Part shown: positions 12,482-25,024 of the stretch, piece by piece
Numbering within the stretch: position 1 is the stretch's first letter
Layout: every line of letters begins with the position of its first letter
NCBI GenBank assembly: GCA_024336345.1
Contig: JANFOG010000006.1
Span: 372,001-436,000 of the forward strand
Length of the DNA stretch: 64,000 bases
Direction of reading: 5' to 3'
From: Mariannaea sp. PMI_226
Lineage: Eukaryota > Ascomycota > Sordariomycetes > Hypocreales > Nectriaceae
Notes under the pieces: generated by a model
Told to the model about the DNA's origin: nothing
The model's database searches: none
The model's input: the letters and a program-made list of their open reading frames with translations, nothing else
Translations under genes and position numbers: made by a program

Positions 12482-15400
12482 TTAGGCCCAGCCCTCTACG
12501 TGCTCCAATTCATTCATAGCCTCCTCAGCAGCAGCCATTTCAGCCCAGTTCATATCCAGCTTCTCCAGCTCCTTGGTGAAGAAGTCCTGCTCATCACGCA
12601 TTGCAGCACGGATCTCGGGCGCAATCTTGTCCGGATAGCTCCGAATGTTGAGCCAATGCGTTAAACTGCGCAGCGCCTGCTCCAGCGGCAGAGCTGCGTC
12701 TACCTCAGCGTCCACGTCGCTACCAGCGAGCCACTCGTCACGCAGCTCCGGTCTGCAGTGAAGATATACGGCTGTGATGACGCGCATGTTGCTTTGGCGC
12801 CACTTACGGCCGCAGTAAGGCACCTGGTTCTTGAATAATTTGAGCGTGTAAAGCCGCAGCTCTTGCTGCGGGACCTTGAGAGATTTTCGGAGAATTGTCG
12901 ATGATTTGTACTGTACTAGTAGGAGGTTCCGATGCGCCTTGTTCTTGCAAATCTTCTGCATTACTCTCAGATAATTGATAAGCGAGAAGAAATTGCGACG
13001 TGAGAAATCTGTGATCGGTTCCGCCGGTAGTGGATTGACGGGATAACCTAACTCGTCAACCTCTGGTCTGGCGGGATGTTGTTGTTGATCTTCGCCGCGG
13101 GCATCACAATCATCTCCGCGCATCATTTGTTTCTCGACAGGGGAGCGTCGTCTCTTAATTGGGGGCGGCGCGGCGTCATCCTCACTCTCTTCCAATCCTT
13201 CCTCCTCCTCCTCTTCCTCACTCTGGGCGAGATCAGAGCTCTCCTTGAACTTGGATCTCAGATTGCAAAAATGGAAGAAGCTATACTCTGTTAGAAAAGT
13301 CTCTGAATCAGATTACAGAAAAGATATGCTCGTCACTGACCTATTATCCACGCAGTCTGGCTTACTATCCACGACCTGCTGGATATCCTGATGAGCGAAC
13401 AGTTTGAGAACGAGCGGGATGTAGTTAGAGTCCAGCAGCAACTGCGTCATATACTCAAATTTAAGCACATCTGCCCAACTCACATTAGTCACAGCCCACA
13501 TCTCACTGCACATGGCATACCACAAGGCACTTACGTGATAGCTTCAGCCACTTTAACAGGAGTAGGAGAATGCCCGTCATGGCTTTCGCCGTAATTTCTC
13601 GGGTTCTGGTAGCGTCCATCTCTTCCACTGAGGGATCTGGAGTCTCCCTCGCGCTGCCCTGGCCTTGAATCTCCTGCGGCTTACCCAAGGGACCACCGTT
13701 AATGCCAGGGTTGTTACCCCTACCCATACCCGGAGGCATTTGTTGAGGCTGCTGGGTAACAATTGCCGTTACATTGACTAATATTGGTCGCAGAAGTACA
13801 ATAACGAGGGATTGGAGATGGGGTAACGCATCGCGCTTCAGGTATTGTCAGTTGTCAACAAACACAAAATAAATATCAGAATAAAGGGACTCACGTAAAA
13901 CTTCTCCACGGCAATCAAACGTCTCCGGTCTCGCTCGCTCAAACGCTCTGGATGTGGTCCCAAGTCCACCTCAAGCTCAGGCACAATCGGTGCATTTCTT
14001 TTCTTTTCGATTTTCTCCTCTGCCTTAAGTTCCTTTAGGACCTCTCGCTCTTCGAGCGTCAATTCATTAAGATCAAGGCTTTCAATGTCATCATCATTAT
14101 CATCGTCCGTATCCCAACCACGTTCAAACTTGAGAAATCGTTCACGCTCCTCCCAGAGCTGTCGAGTGGCCCGCGTCATCCTCACTCGAGTCGAGAACAG
14201 TTGGCCAGCCTCCAAAATAGATGCTGGGATGTCGCTGCCCTCCCACTTGCGTGTCACCATGGCTTCATTGAAGCCAGGAGGAAGCTTTCCACCAGCACTG
14301 TTGCTGGTAGCGTCGAGAGGCGGATACATAAAGGGAAAGTTCTGATTTGTCTGATAATTTTGCTTTTTACCTCCCTTGCCGCCAGCAGCCGGTGAGGGTG
14401 GAGGTGAGGGGGCCGGAGTGGCAATGTGAACCGGTTGATCTAGGATCGAAGTACCTCCGCTCTGAACATGTGGAGGTGCTGGAATGATGCCATTGGCACC
14501 ACTCACCCGAGACGCATGGGTGGGGAGAGGAGGTAGTAATGAAGTGTTCTCCGCTTCAAGTGGAATAAGAGGTTGTGGTGGAATATATGCTGGGTATTTG
14601 GAAGTGATTTCCTGTCGAAAGACATGATAGTCCAAAGGCGAGGCGCTAATGGTTTCTTTATCTTTGCTGTTGTTTTCCATCTCACTGGTCGCTGCCTTGA
14701 CGGCTTCGAGCTCCTCTGAGCCGCCGAAGACAAGCAAGATGGATTTCCAAAAGAGCAAGAATATCTTATCGTTATTAGTATTCAAGTTTAGTAACTTTTT
14801 TTTTTCAAGGGGCTAAACATACTTGAGTATGGGGCATAAGATTTTGTTCGTCCCAACGAAGTTTCGACGTGGCTGTCATCATGAAGTCGACCAACGAAGG
14901 GTTAAGCTCAACTAAGAGAGATCTTAATTAGCATCTCGAAGAGGAGGAGACAAATCGTTTCTGTTGAACTTACGAAGCTTTCCATAAGTCAAGGACATGT
15001 CATCTGGATCGTTGAGGGTTTCTTGAACAGCAATATACATGATTGTCATGAGATTAATTAATTCGTCCTGGGCCTCTTGCAGATTGCCATGCTGTCCTTG
15101 AGGATCACCGGACCTTTGTAGCATTCATTAGCCTCTCTTGACATGACATGCACAGTAGCCTAGGAGGGTACAATTACTTACCAATGCTCTTCGAAGCAGT
15201 TTTGTAGCGCCTTCCAAACGACAGGCAAGCCCTCCAGTGATGTGAGACACTCCACACCAGCCTTGATCGCCTGCAACTGAGAGAGGCTTGCAACAGATTT
15301 GTTATCACCACTGGTGGCACTCGGCATGGACGTATCCCTCCAACGACCCAACACAAGATACACCAGTTTTCCTATGGACGCCGATCTCAGAGCGGCATCA

Positions 15401-15942
15401 TTGGACTGCACTCCTGCAATTGCCACCTGCACGAACCTGGTGCGCGTGTCGTTGTCTGCATCATCCCAAGAGTTCTGCTCGTGGAAGTCGTTCTTCCAGT
15501 GCCATTCGAAAGCTCGTTGCGCCGAGTTAAGGCGTACCCATTGCCAGAACTGGTACATGAACCACTCATCAATCTCCTCCGCGTGGGGGCCCATGTCAGA
15601 ATACTCAAAGTCGTAGGCGACAGGGTCGGCGCGGTTGAACTCGGCCACGATACGGCGCAGCTGCAACAGCGAGAGCGAGTCAGTCGGGGCCGGAGCCTGG
15701 CCGCCATCAGCTTGTGGTGGCGGCGGAGGAGCCATGGGCGCAGTCGGAGGGGGTGCGGACTGCAAGGAGTTGCGTTGGAGGGGAGGTCGTGATGACGGCG
15801 GGGCGGGAACGGGGGGGAGGTCGGTCCGTTCAGGATCGTTGGGAGCTTCAGCTACTTCACCCGTGTCGGCGACATCGTCTATCGGCGGCGGCGCAGGCTC
15901 GAAGGCCTCGGGCTGTGGCTGCGAGGGCCAGGGGTTGCTCAT
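12482..15942 (-). CDS. ham-2: STRIPAK subunit HAM-2 (Far11/STRIP1 family)
   Basis: Core STRIPAK scaffold subunit, needed in Neurospora (HAM-2) and Sordaria (PRO22) for hyphal fusion and fruiting-body development; yeast Far11 and animal STRIP1/2 are relatives. Seven exons on my reading: 15182-15942, 14974-15113, 14823-14911, 13895-14764, 13535-13835, about 13337-13470 and 12482-13285 (about 1032 aa). Residues 1-87 are Pro-rich; the N1221-like domain starts near 88 (SLLQLRRIVAEFNRADP, later YDFEYSDMG). A DUF3402-like C-terminal region includes NFFSLINYLRVMQKICKNK and the KVPQQELRLYTLKLFK segment that matches animal STRIP proteins. The ATG at 15942 is the only in-frame ATG at the N-terminus and has CACAATGA context. 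The exon 6/7 junction is uncertain: a GTAAGC donor at 13365 joined to 13287 also stays in frame (about 1023 aa). The stop faces the MARVEL gene; the DUF2011 gene lies upstream on the same strand. Confidence 0.95.
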
Positions 15943-16507
15943 TGTGATGTCGGTATGCGAATAGCTACTAGTTAGAAAGACACTTGGTAGCTCGGTAGCT
16001 CGCAAGCTGTTTTCTCAGAGCCCCTCTGCTATCGATTGCGGGGTAAGCTATGATTTCATGCTGGCGAGCATCGTCACAGCATAGGTTTGCTTCCAAGAGG
16101 CGAGTCCGGCCTGGCTTTGAGAAAGAATACAAGATGCTCGCGTGGGCAATTGCTGGCTCGGTATGGAGTAGTGCGGGTGGTAGTAGATGTAGCCTTTGGG
16201 GTTGTGGTTATTCTGTCACCGATGCTTATTGGTGGTCAGGGCGGCTGGAGATCCAGGGTCCCTCCCCCCGTCCCACCTACCCAAAGATGCTCGCTCCACT
16301 AGACTCTTAGGTAGGTAGAGCCTGTCTGACTTTGCCTTCACCTACACCAGGTAAAAATAAACAGACATAGACAATCATATAACATAGGTTAGGTAGTTAG
16401 TCATCACATTAGCTAGAAGGCACAGTAGGTATTACATTTCCATTCTTTTTACTTTCAGTTCACGCCCTCAGGAATCAAAGCACGCTTGTATAACTTTGCG
16501 CAACAAA

Positions 16508-16538
<31 letters not shown>

Positions 16539-16580
16539 AAAGGGACAACAGCAGCCAACCATGAAAGCCTAACACTTCCT
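15943..16580. other. ham-2 upstream region
   Basis: About 640 bp holding the ham-2 promoter and leader and the 3' end of the DUF2011 gene, both transcribed leftward. It includes a TAGGTAGGTAG motif near 16310 and the GAA microsatellite at 16511-16540. No separate gene is seen. Confidence 0.6.
16511..16540. repeat. GAA trinucleotide microsatellite
   Basis: Ten perfect GAA units about 40 nt beyond the stop of the DUF2011 gene, so probably in its 3' UTR, where the transcript reads UUC. Confidence 0.85.
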
Positions 16581-17499
16581 TTACTCTGAGCCATCGGATT
16601 CGGCGTCCTCATCACCACCACCAATTTGACTGCCATCAGCAACCAGCTTTGCATCTTTGTTCTTGGCCCTCCTCCTGAGCTTCTTCAACCGATTTAGTCT
16701 CTTCTTCTTCTCCTTGATGTGATCTTCCTTTTCCAGTGCTTTTTGTTCCAGTGCTTTTTTCTTCTCCTCCTTTGCTTTTGCTCTCCGCCTCAGAGAAATC
16801 CGTTGTTTCTTGCCGGGCCGTCGTTTCCTTGTGGCAGCATCCTCCTTTACGACTAACGTCGTTGACTCTCCCGGTTTCCCCTTGCGTGTGATGGCTATCC
16901 TTGTGACTTTCCACGGCATCTCAAACCCCCAGGAGCGATCCTTAGACCGTTCCAATACGTCCTCCCCAGTTACTGCCGCCATCAAGTACTGCTGCCTTTG
17001 AGCCTCCGTCAAATGACTGGCCACATAGTAGGACAATGGCCGCTTGGTCGTAAAAGTTCCATCGCCTGTAGGCCCAGCGTCTTCCTCCAGAACCACCTTT
17101 TGGGTCGGCTGTGTGGTGCTGAACAGACGAAACGCGAATTCTTCCTCTCCTGCATCAGTCTCATCCTCCATCTTGCCCGAGGTATCATTGCCGCCCTCGT
17201 CTGAAGACTCTATCATTGTTGCCTCAGCCTTTGTCGAGTGAGATAACTTCGCCTCAACAGCTGCTGGGGCTGGCTGCACAAAGTCCTGAGTAATGCCAAG
17301 CGATCTCGCAATTTGGGCATTGAGCCTGGCTTGCAATTCTGCATCGTAGCCTTCACTCTCAGACTGATCGCCTGCATCACTCCAAACATCAAGATCTGCC
17401 CGACGAACCCTGAGAAAAGTTTAAGTCAACACCGCAAGTAGTTTATTGTATGCTGGGGTGCATTGGGGTATACCTCTTGGCTTCTGGAACTTCAAACAT
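16581..17499 (-). CDS. DUF2011-type fungal protein, basic C-terminus
   Basis: Two exons, 17474-17499 and 16581-17409 (284 aa), joined by a 64-nt intron (GTATAC donor, CTCAG acceptor). The start MFEVPEAKRVRRADLDVW is the first ATG. Features in order: an acidic middle with IESSDEGGND and AGEEE; the core with FAFRLFSTT and RPLSYYVASHLTEAQR (about 95-150); WGFEMPWKVTRIAI; then a long Lys/Arg-rich helix (about 190-260), probably a coiled coil with nuclear or nucleolar targeting; and an acidic tail ending DAESDGSE. The core resembles the fungal DUF2011 family, for which I know no function. The basic C-terminus suggests RNA or ribosome-biogenesis work, but that is a guess. It lies between ham-2 and vib-1, all on the same strand. 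Confidence 0.78.
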
Positions 17500-19346
17500 G
17501 GCTGACTGGTTTCTCTGAGCCGAAGCCGTCAAAGCAGAAACAATTATTAGATGATAATTATAGTGTGATGTCGCCGTCGAGGTAGTATTCTTGAGATTGG
17601 CAGATTATCCGGGGGGCAGTCCAGGTGGGACTCAATGAGCCCATCAACCGTGGAGTGGCGTTATTGGCTTGAGGCCGATATGATGAGTTTGGGGCTGAAG
17701 AATAGACTGCTATGGTTGCTTGGGCTGAGTCAATGGCCTTCGTAGCATGAGAGGCTCTCGTTCTTTCAAGGTCACCTTCACTGCTGCTGTTTCTGAGGAT
17801 GCTGGTTGCCACAAGCCAAAACCGAGGAATTTCACGACCAACGTGGCGGTGGGCTCATTATCTTATCGCCTTGTGGCGCAAACGCTACAACCTCAGGCTC
17901 ACATCTAGCCAATCACGTTGCTTGGTGCTTGTCCCTGTCATGGCCTCCTGAACAACACCAGCGAACGACAAGGTGTAAATTAATGAAGTGCCACCGCCTC
18001 ACATTCTGAACGCAGTAGTAACTACAGATACACAAAGCCCTTCCCCCCGGGAGCAATACAACCAAGTCCCACATCAATGAAGTGAAGAACAGGCCTCATG
18101 ATCATTCTCATAGGATGGTTTATCAACTATTGGCAACATTATAGCCGGAATAGGCTTGCCTCGACCTATCACTATCGTCACCGGCCTCGTCCTGGTCCAA
18201 CATCCAAGACAGCCATGGACCACGGCCCATCGACCCACGAGGCCATTGGATCGTATCCTTTCGTCATCGTGTCATTCTAATTTCCAACCCCACGCCTCGG
18301 CTCGCCTTGCTCCACGAAGTCAAATCAAAAGCGGTGTAATTCACAAATTTCTTCACCTACTAACAGCGTCTTGCAAGCCTCCCCCACAATGTCATGCCCA
18401 TACGTATTAATTTGAGCCTTTTCCTACCAGTCTGAAATGGCAGCTGCTTTCCCCATTCACATTATTTCCCAGTATAACCTTCGATTCTCATTTTTAAATT
18501 CGCTCATCTTTCGCTACATATATTTATTATCTTGTCTCATAACGGTCCCTGCGTTGGCACTAGATCGTGAAAGCACGCCCAACAACAATAGCACGACAAG
18601 CAGACGCCTTGATATCCTGATCATCCACCGCCGCGCATATTAAACAAAAGAAACGACAATGAATGGAATCTGCCGCCCAGGAAATAAAAGAATAACTGCC
18701 GCCCAAACAAAAAAAATTATCCTGAAAACAAGTCTGGGTCCTCGTTTCTCTGCCACCATATCAACGCAGAAATCCTTCACAATAAATCTGGGTCGCATGA
18801 CTAGTCATCCTCCATGAGCTCGCCAGTCAAGCAAGGGTCATAAAGCTCCCAGCGATGAGGTTTGACCAGCTCATCTTCCGCTGTAATTCATCACCCTTTT
18901 AACCGTGTATTTTCGACAAAGAAATGCTCGTCTCAGCCAGGTAACGATGGTAAGTTCTGTCGTGGAAACTCTCACTGTTGAGAGAGCGTGAGGGGTTCTG
19001 ACTGCACGCAAGATGCCAGCCAGTTGGCGCATCAACCTCCGTGCTGCGATGCGGTATACGCCTGGAGCCTTTTTGTTTCCTCCCTTCCACATTTTCTGTC
19101 AGCCCTGGTGCCCTATATCAATTCCGTCTACGCTTCTGTCTCCGTTCCGCCTTGGTTTATCCAGAACCGGTTCCGCAAAAAAATCAAAGTCCGAACACCA
19201 GCCGTGAAACAGTCCAACAAATATTCTACAAGCTCATTGACAGGAAATGTCAAAGTTCGAAAGAGCTTGGCCGGATTCGAACTGAGGAAAGACATTTCAT
19301 AATATCTCCAAATATGTTTGGAAGATATTAGAGTCACTGGTCACGA
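17500..19346. other. Intergenic stretch
   Basis: 1.85 kb between the start of the DUF2011 gene and the end of vib-1, both on the minus strand. It should hold the promoter of the former and the 3' UTR of the latter. Only short frames without recognisable domains are present; an 84-codon minus-strand frame (17558-17812) lacks an ATG start. Confidence 0.55.
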
Positions 19347-21482
19347 CTAATTTCCGCTCCATGAGTATTGATTCATAGCATCGAAAGAACCTCGAGGCCC
19401 TCCACTATAGACAGATGGTGCCTGGCTCTGGCCTTGGCTTGAATCGGTCTTGGTAGGGGAAGTCCCCGCAGTTGCACCTTTGTACTGGTCGTGCTGGAAT
19501 CCGTATGGCCTTGCATCGTTGTTTGCATAGGCAACACTAGAACCGGCCTCGCCTGCAGTTGTTGTCCAAGTGGCCGACGATGGGTAATAGTCTCTAGCTG
19601 GAGGTGGTGCACTAACAGGAGGCTCCGGGTTGTATCCTGGCTGGGATGCTTCGCTCGGGCTTGGGTTTACTGGCGCGTAGGATCCATAACGGTATTCAGG
19701 TGATGCCTCGTTCGCAATTGAGCCAGCGCTTCGTACTGATGGGTGACTTGCATGCCGAGGGCTTTTGGATGGTCGGGGGTTGTCCACATAACGTGGGATG
19801 CTCAGAGCACTTTCGTGGCCAGGGAGTGGCGCGGGGGGGATTGGGACTTGAGGAGGAGCGGTTGTTGAATGCACGTATGTATACTGCGGTCGGATAGGGG
19901 GATGTGTTTGATCGTTAGTCACCAGGGACAATGGGACGGGGGGTTCCATCGAAGTCTGAAGAGGAATCTCCTGCGGCTCGGCGGTGAAATTGGCGGCTCC
20001 TGTCATTGGCAGCTTTGGAAACGGATCAGCTCCCATGGTCGTTGCTGGGTAGTTCCCGGATCCAGACGACGGAACCTGGGACATTGGGCTTGGGGAATTC
20101 CAGGCCGGATAAGAGCTATAATTGAGCGTATTAGAAAACTGCCAAAACTTTCGACTCGGTAAGGGGACAGAAACGCTGGGCCAGCACAAGACTTACTTGG
20201 ATCTCATAGAAGCCAATTGCGTTCCTGGAAGCTTGGGTGCGCTAAACGTGAAAGCAGTCCGAGGAAGTTGGCCATCAAGACCCCTCGCCTTTACATCATG
20301 CTGCTTTGCGGACAAGGCACCTGCAACAACACCAAGCCCAGTCTCAACGAGAGCCTGGCCGCGAGATCCTGCACTCGATCCTAGCAGTGGGATTTCCTTT
20401 CTGGCCTGGAAGTTCCGGGGGCTTCGACCTCGCACAACAATAGGCGCTGTAGTCGATTCTGTCATCACGACTTTGCTGCCGCTTGCGAGAGTTCCGGTCA
20501 CCTTTAAATGCAATACGAAATGCTGTTGCAATTCCTTGCGTCGGCCATTATTTGCGGTAGCTCTGTACCTCTATTAGTAAATGTATGGGAAACAACTTGG
20601 AGAAGGAGCGGTGCAAACATACATTCTGAACTGAAGTCGACGCCAGCCGATGGGATACACAGCGTATTCTCCATCAGCTTCAGCTCCGTCATCTTGGAAG
20701 GGGATCAATGGGAGTGTTGGGGGTTCTTGATCCGGTGTCTGGGTTGTTTCTGGTGAGTTGGGTGGAGGCGTCTTCCAAGGAATTACGATCAGGCGAACGG
20801 GGTTGCCGTCAACAGATTCGATGGCAGAGATGGTCACTTCCATGTTGCTAACGCCAACAGTCTCTCCAGACTCGGTGATGACCGATAATTGACCTCTCGG
20901 TGTGATCAGCGACCCGCTAATCTGGAAAAGGTTTCTCCGGTAGCATGTCAGCTCAGGCTGTCGAAGTGACCCATCTGCGGTGCTAGTCGGCATCTCTGAA
21001 AGGAAGAACATGCCATGGAGCTGGGCTGACAACTCGAGTTGATGAATCCGGCTGTTTGCGTCGACTATGGTGTACTTGTCTTGTGTCCTCTTGAAGGCTA
21101 GGAGTTTGTGATCCTGGTTGACTGTCATCTTTGACCCATCATCACGTAGGTCCTGAACAATCTCCTGATACGCCGGGCCATCCGTCTCAGAGAAGGGCCT
21201 TTTCAAAGTTGGGTAACTGTGGTGGGAGGTAAGATCCGGAGGTGGTGGTCTCTCATACGCTTCCTGCTCCTCCTGGGGATACCGACCGTAGGGATAAGGA
21301 GAGTGGTCTACATCGTGACTGTTCCCAGGTCGCCCAGAGATGGGCGCAGTATTCGATGGAATAGGTTCTGGGACTCGACTAGACATGTGAACAGGGTTGC
21401 TGTAGTTTGCCCACAAACTCGAATGCGTCGAATGTCCTCTCAAATCTGCCATGGTGGCCGGGTATGCTGCCGTGGTCGTCAT
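19347..21482 (-). CDS. vib-1: NDT80/PhoG-domain transcription factor VIB-1 (XprG family)
   Basis: Transcription factor with a p53-like immunoglobulin-fold DNA-binding domain. In Neurospora VIB-1 is required for heterokaryon-incompatibility cell death, protease secretion and carbon sensing; Aspergillus XprG acts in starvation and autolysis. Three exons: 20623-21482, 20197-20562 and 19347-20115, giving 664 aa. The NDT80/PhoG region runs from about 125 to 390 and includes KLLAFKRTQDKYTIVD, ELTCYRRNLFQISGSL, the QFRIATANNGRR junction across intron 1, HFVLHLKVTGTLASG and APIVVRGRSPRNFQARKE. N- and C-terminal regions are Pro/Ser/Tyr-rich and probably disordered activation regions. The first ATG is at 21482; a second in-frame ATG lies at 21452. 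Introns use GTATGT and GTAAGT donors with CAG and TAG acceptors. A long gene-free stretch lies upstream. FSD-1/NdtA paralogues share the domain, but the flanking sequence looks like VIB-1. Confidence 0.92.
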
Positions 21483-24400
21483 GAGAGCATAACTTTGCGT
21501 TTTTCGCCGTACCCCCTTCAACTTAAGCGAATTATTGTCGAATTCAATGCCGTCGCCAACGTGATGCCCCAGGGAACATGGGCCTTGATCAGATGAAACA
21601 GAAGAAAGACCAAGACCTGGGAGCCTCTCCTAGACACGAAGCGCGACGGGGTGCCAACTGTTTTCTAAGGGAAAGGAGGAAAGGAATAAGCAAAGCACGA
21701 GGGGTTCAAGGTTGCAGGCGATAGTGTACTTGTATATAATGGAGGGTGGACTCTAGGACGGCAGATGGCGGATGGCAATCGAGGGGAGTGTCTAGTCAAA
21801 TGCGCGGCAGTGCTCCCGGGGTGGAGACTTGTCGACGAGGGGGGACTCGGCGAGGCTTCAAGGTCTAACTGGCCTGCTACGTACCTTGACAGTCACTGCC
21901 TACCTACTGTAAAGGCAAGGTAAGCAGGCATTGGAAGGTCCTCTCTCCAGGTATGCAGTACGTAACAGAGGCAACACCTCGCTAACATCAACTTCTGGGG
22001 GGAAGAAGCTCAGGGCATTTGCCGCCTGTGCTCCGTCCACTGCTCCGTACAGAATTCAGAAGCGCCAGGCCATTGACTCAGTGGGTTGGAAAACCCAGTC
22101 CAGTGCATGCGGCCGTTCTGGGAAGGAGGATGAGGAGTGGGAGGGGGGCGGATCTGGATGAATAGCAATGGGCGACCATGATAGTACACTGGGGTTCGAA
22201 GTGGGTACCCCTGCAGACGTTTAGGAAAAGCCTGGAAACGATGGTCTTAGAAGACGGTGATATTCCACTTGACGAGGCACAGAGGGTACAAAGACAAGGT
22301 AAAGATTCGGGTAGGCGATGTCAGGGATAGGGAGCATTGGGCGCCCCGTCTTTGGGGTTGAATGGTCGTCGGTGGGTGTGTGATGGAGCTAGCTCGGATA
22401 AAATGGTAGTCTTTCAAGAGTATCGATGATGAAGAACAGCCAAAGCAAACAATTACTATGTAGAACCTGGAAGACAGCGAGCAAGACGACGGTTAGGAGG
22501 TACCTCTGTACCTCGTACAGACGCAGGCAGGAGGAAGGCGAGAGGCAAATAGAACCTGGAAAGTAATGGGAGGGCGCAGAGAGGGTTAGCAGGCTCTGAG
22601 CAACTGCAGGCTGGAGTTGGGAAAAAAAGGTCCTGCCCAGACACGCCCCCAGTCGCATTTCCTATCCCATCCTATCCTCTCCCCCCCTCCCCTTCCTTTG
22701 CCAGTGTCTACCGAGGGGTTCGAGACCAGCGACGAGAAGCCGGTCATGTACTGTTGACAAGCAGGTACGCTAGACTCGAGACGACACCATGCCCATGTGC
22801 CACAAAGCCCCGGGTACTGGCTACTCAACCAAGGGCACTGAGCAGGTAGGGACCAGACGTAGAGAGAGAGGCCGAGAAGCCATGTTGAGTGGAGACACGG
22901 GGACCATCTCTCGAGGACCCGGAAGCCCCCCTCCCTCCTTCAGACGGCGCCCCACGGATGGCCAATCCCGGCCCCTGGCGACGGACCGGGGATGCGATTC
23001 GAAGGAGAATCCTCCGACAGAGGCGTGGTGAAGCAGCCTGGCCCGCAAATTTCTAGAAGGCCGTTGGGCGGACGGGCCAATTGGGAAAGGCGTGCGTGCG
23101 CTCTGCACTGTACAAAGAGTTGCTATCTGTACTTTGTACATACGGACTGAAGAGGCAGCAGGAAGGGGAGGAGGAGAGAGATTGTCAACTGCAAGAGCCC
23201 TGCTTGTGACAAGGAGCCAGCCGACCAAGGAGAAGCGCAGGCCTCAATGCGGTGTGTGAGAGCTTGTGCTTCCTGACGCGATCCCTGCGCGGAGGATAAG
23301 ACGGAAGAATAATATCTGATAACCATGTGTATTATAGCCTGGTTGACGCTATTGCAGTCAAGTTGGTGCTGTCGAACACACAACCCAACTAGGGTACGAG
23401 TACTTTTAATTACTGTGTCGTCGGTTTTGTTCGCCATCCGGAGATGAGCAGCTGCAACAACTTGTTTTTGTGTTGGGCTAGACGAGAAGAAAGGAGACAA
23501 GAAAGGAGAGCCCGGTTTATTAATAGCATTCCATTATTGTTGTGGTTATTGCTCTCATTATGTCTTATTATGCGTCATTACTCGTACCTCTAACACAGCA
23601 TTGTTCAAGCACCTAATACATAGTACCTGTAAATGTGGATGAGAAGGGATGGCAAGCCGAACGGGTACGACGTGGAGTTCGGTCAGGACCCTCCCCTCCA
23701 TTTACCTCATTCATTGAACAGGATGCTGCTACTTTCTTCCGAATAAGCTCCTACAAAAGATAAGGTAGATGTTCTATTGTCGCCATGACCAACAACGCAA
23801 CCACGCTCCCACGGACCATTCACAATCCCTCCACATCCTTAGTCCAGTTGTGTTGGAGGGAAGGAGTAGGCGTTAAGTGGATGAGCAGAAGGTCCTCTCC
23901 CAGATTGGATTTAGTGATATAGAACGGCGAGGTCGAAATGGGCTCAGGGGTGTTGGCAAATGCAGTAACAATTGGGCTGAGGGATGAAAAAAGGAAGACT
24001 CGTCAGCATGAGCGAAGGTCTGTGTAAACACGAAGACAGGTAGTTGATGCCAACCATGCTGTTCTTCGGCTTTTGGTCAAGCGCTTGCAACTAGTTGCTC
24101 CTTATCTCACCAACACAAAAAGAAACCAGAAACATGATAATCAAGTAATCTAGACAGAGTACGTACGGGGTACCAAGCGGAATGTAGCACTGGCCACGTC
24201 CCTATTCCGAGCAAGTCAACTTTGGAGCAACTTCGGAGTCCAGGAAACAAAACAAATCAGAAAAGAAGCTGCGGACCCATTGCTCAAAGTGAGGTGTCGA
24301 TTTTCGGGTTGAGGTGGATCTGATCAGTGTGCCCATAGTCCTGCAAATGTGGTAATGAGCCCCCCCTGTGAGGTGCTGAAAATAAGGCTTAGGCATGAAG

Positions 24401-24918
24401 TAGCGTGCTGTGCTTTTTCGAGCCCGATGTGATTACAGTGCCGACAGGACCCTACAGTCAAGAACAAGGAACGTGCCAAGGCGAGATCTAGCAAGAGGGA
24501 GGACGGGACCGAGGGGCTTGACGCGAGGAGCATTTAGGTGGGCGCCGTGTTGGAGATGGCTTCAAGTCGCGCGTCACATCGATGTCTCGCGTTGCCGTTG
24601 GTTGGTTTACTTGTGGGGCTACGAGGCCCAGTGTTAACAAGGGTGGACAATCCTTGACACTCTCACAAGTGGCCCAGGAAAAAGTCATGGGCCACAAGTG
24701 GCTACAAGTGGCTGCAAGTGGTCAAGGCGAGCAAGGCAGGGCAAGGGTGGGTAAGAAATTGGACCAGGGTGATTTTTTTTTTTGAGTGTTTCGACCAAGA
24801 GTCGAGACAGACAAAGTGCGAGAAGCAGGCAAGGGGAGGCCCAAAAACGCCAATGGCATTAGGTAACGAAGGACCAAGAGAGGCCGAACTCCCACAAAAG
24901 CAAGGAGTACCATATGTG

Positions 24919-25024
24919 CCGTACCTTTGATACCCTGCCTGAGGTACCTAGCTTGGGTACTTTGCCCCGTATCTTACCATGGAAGGTAGGTACTCTACCT
25001 AAGGTACCTGCCTACCTAACCTAA
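24919..25024. repeat. Cluster of GGTACC / ACCTACCT motifs
   Basis: Within about 105 bp there are several TACCT, GGTACC and AGGTAGG units in both orientations, including GAGGTACCTAGC, AAGGTAGGTACT, CTAAGGTACCTG and CTACCTAACC. They form overlapping palindromes. Confidence 0.6.

Noticed and set aside
13286..13340. GTCAGT donor for ham-2 intron 6
   Set aside because: Joining it to either nearby acceptor gives a stop within a few codons and loses the conserved SFFHFC region.
15943..16005. N-terminal extension of HAM-2 by about 21 residues
   Set aside because: The extension would have to start at TTG; the ATG at 15942 is the first and is in good context.
21483..21521. N-terminal extension of VIB-1
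   Set aside because: It would start at TTG; the ATG at 21482 is preferred.
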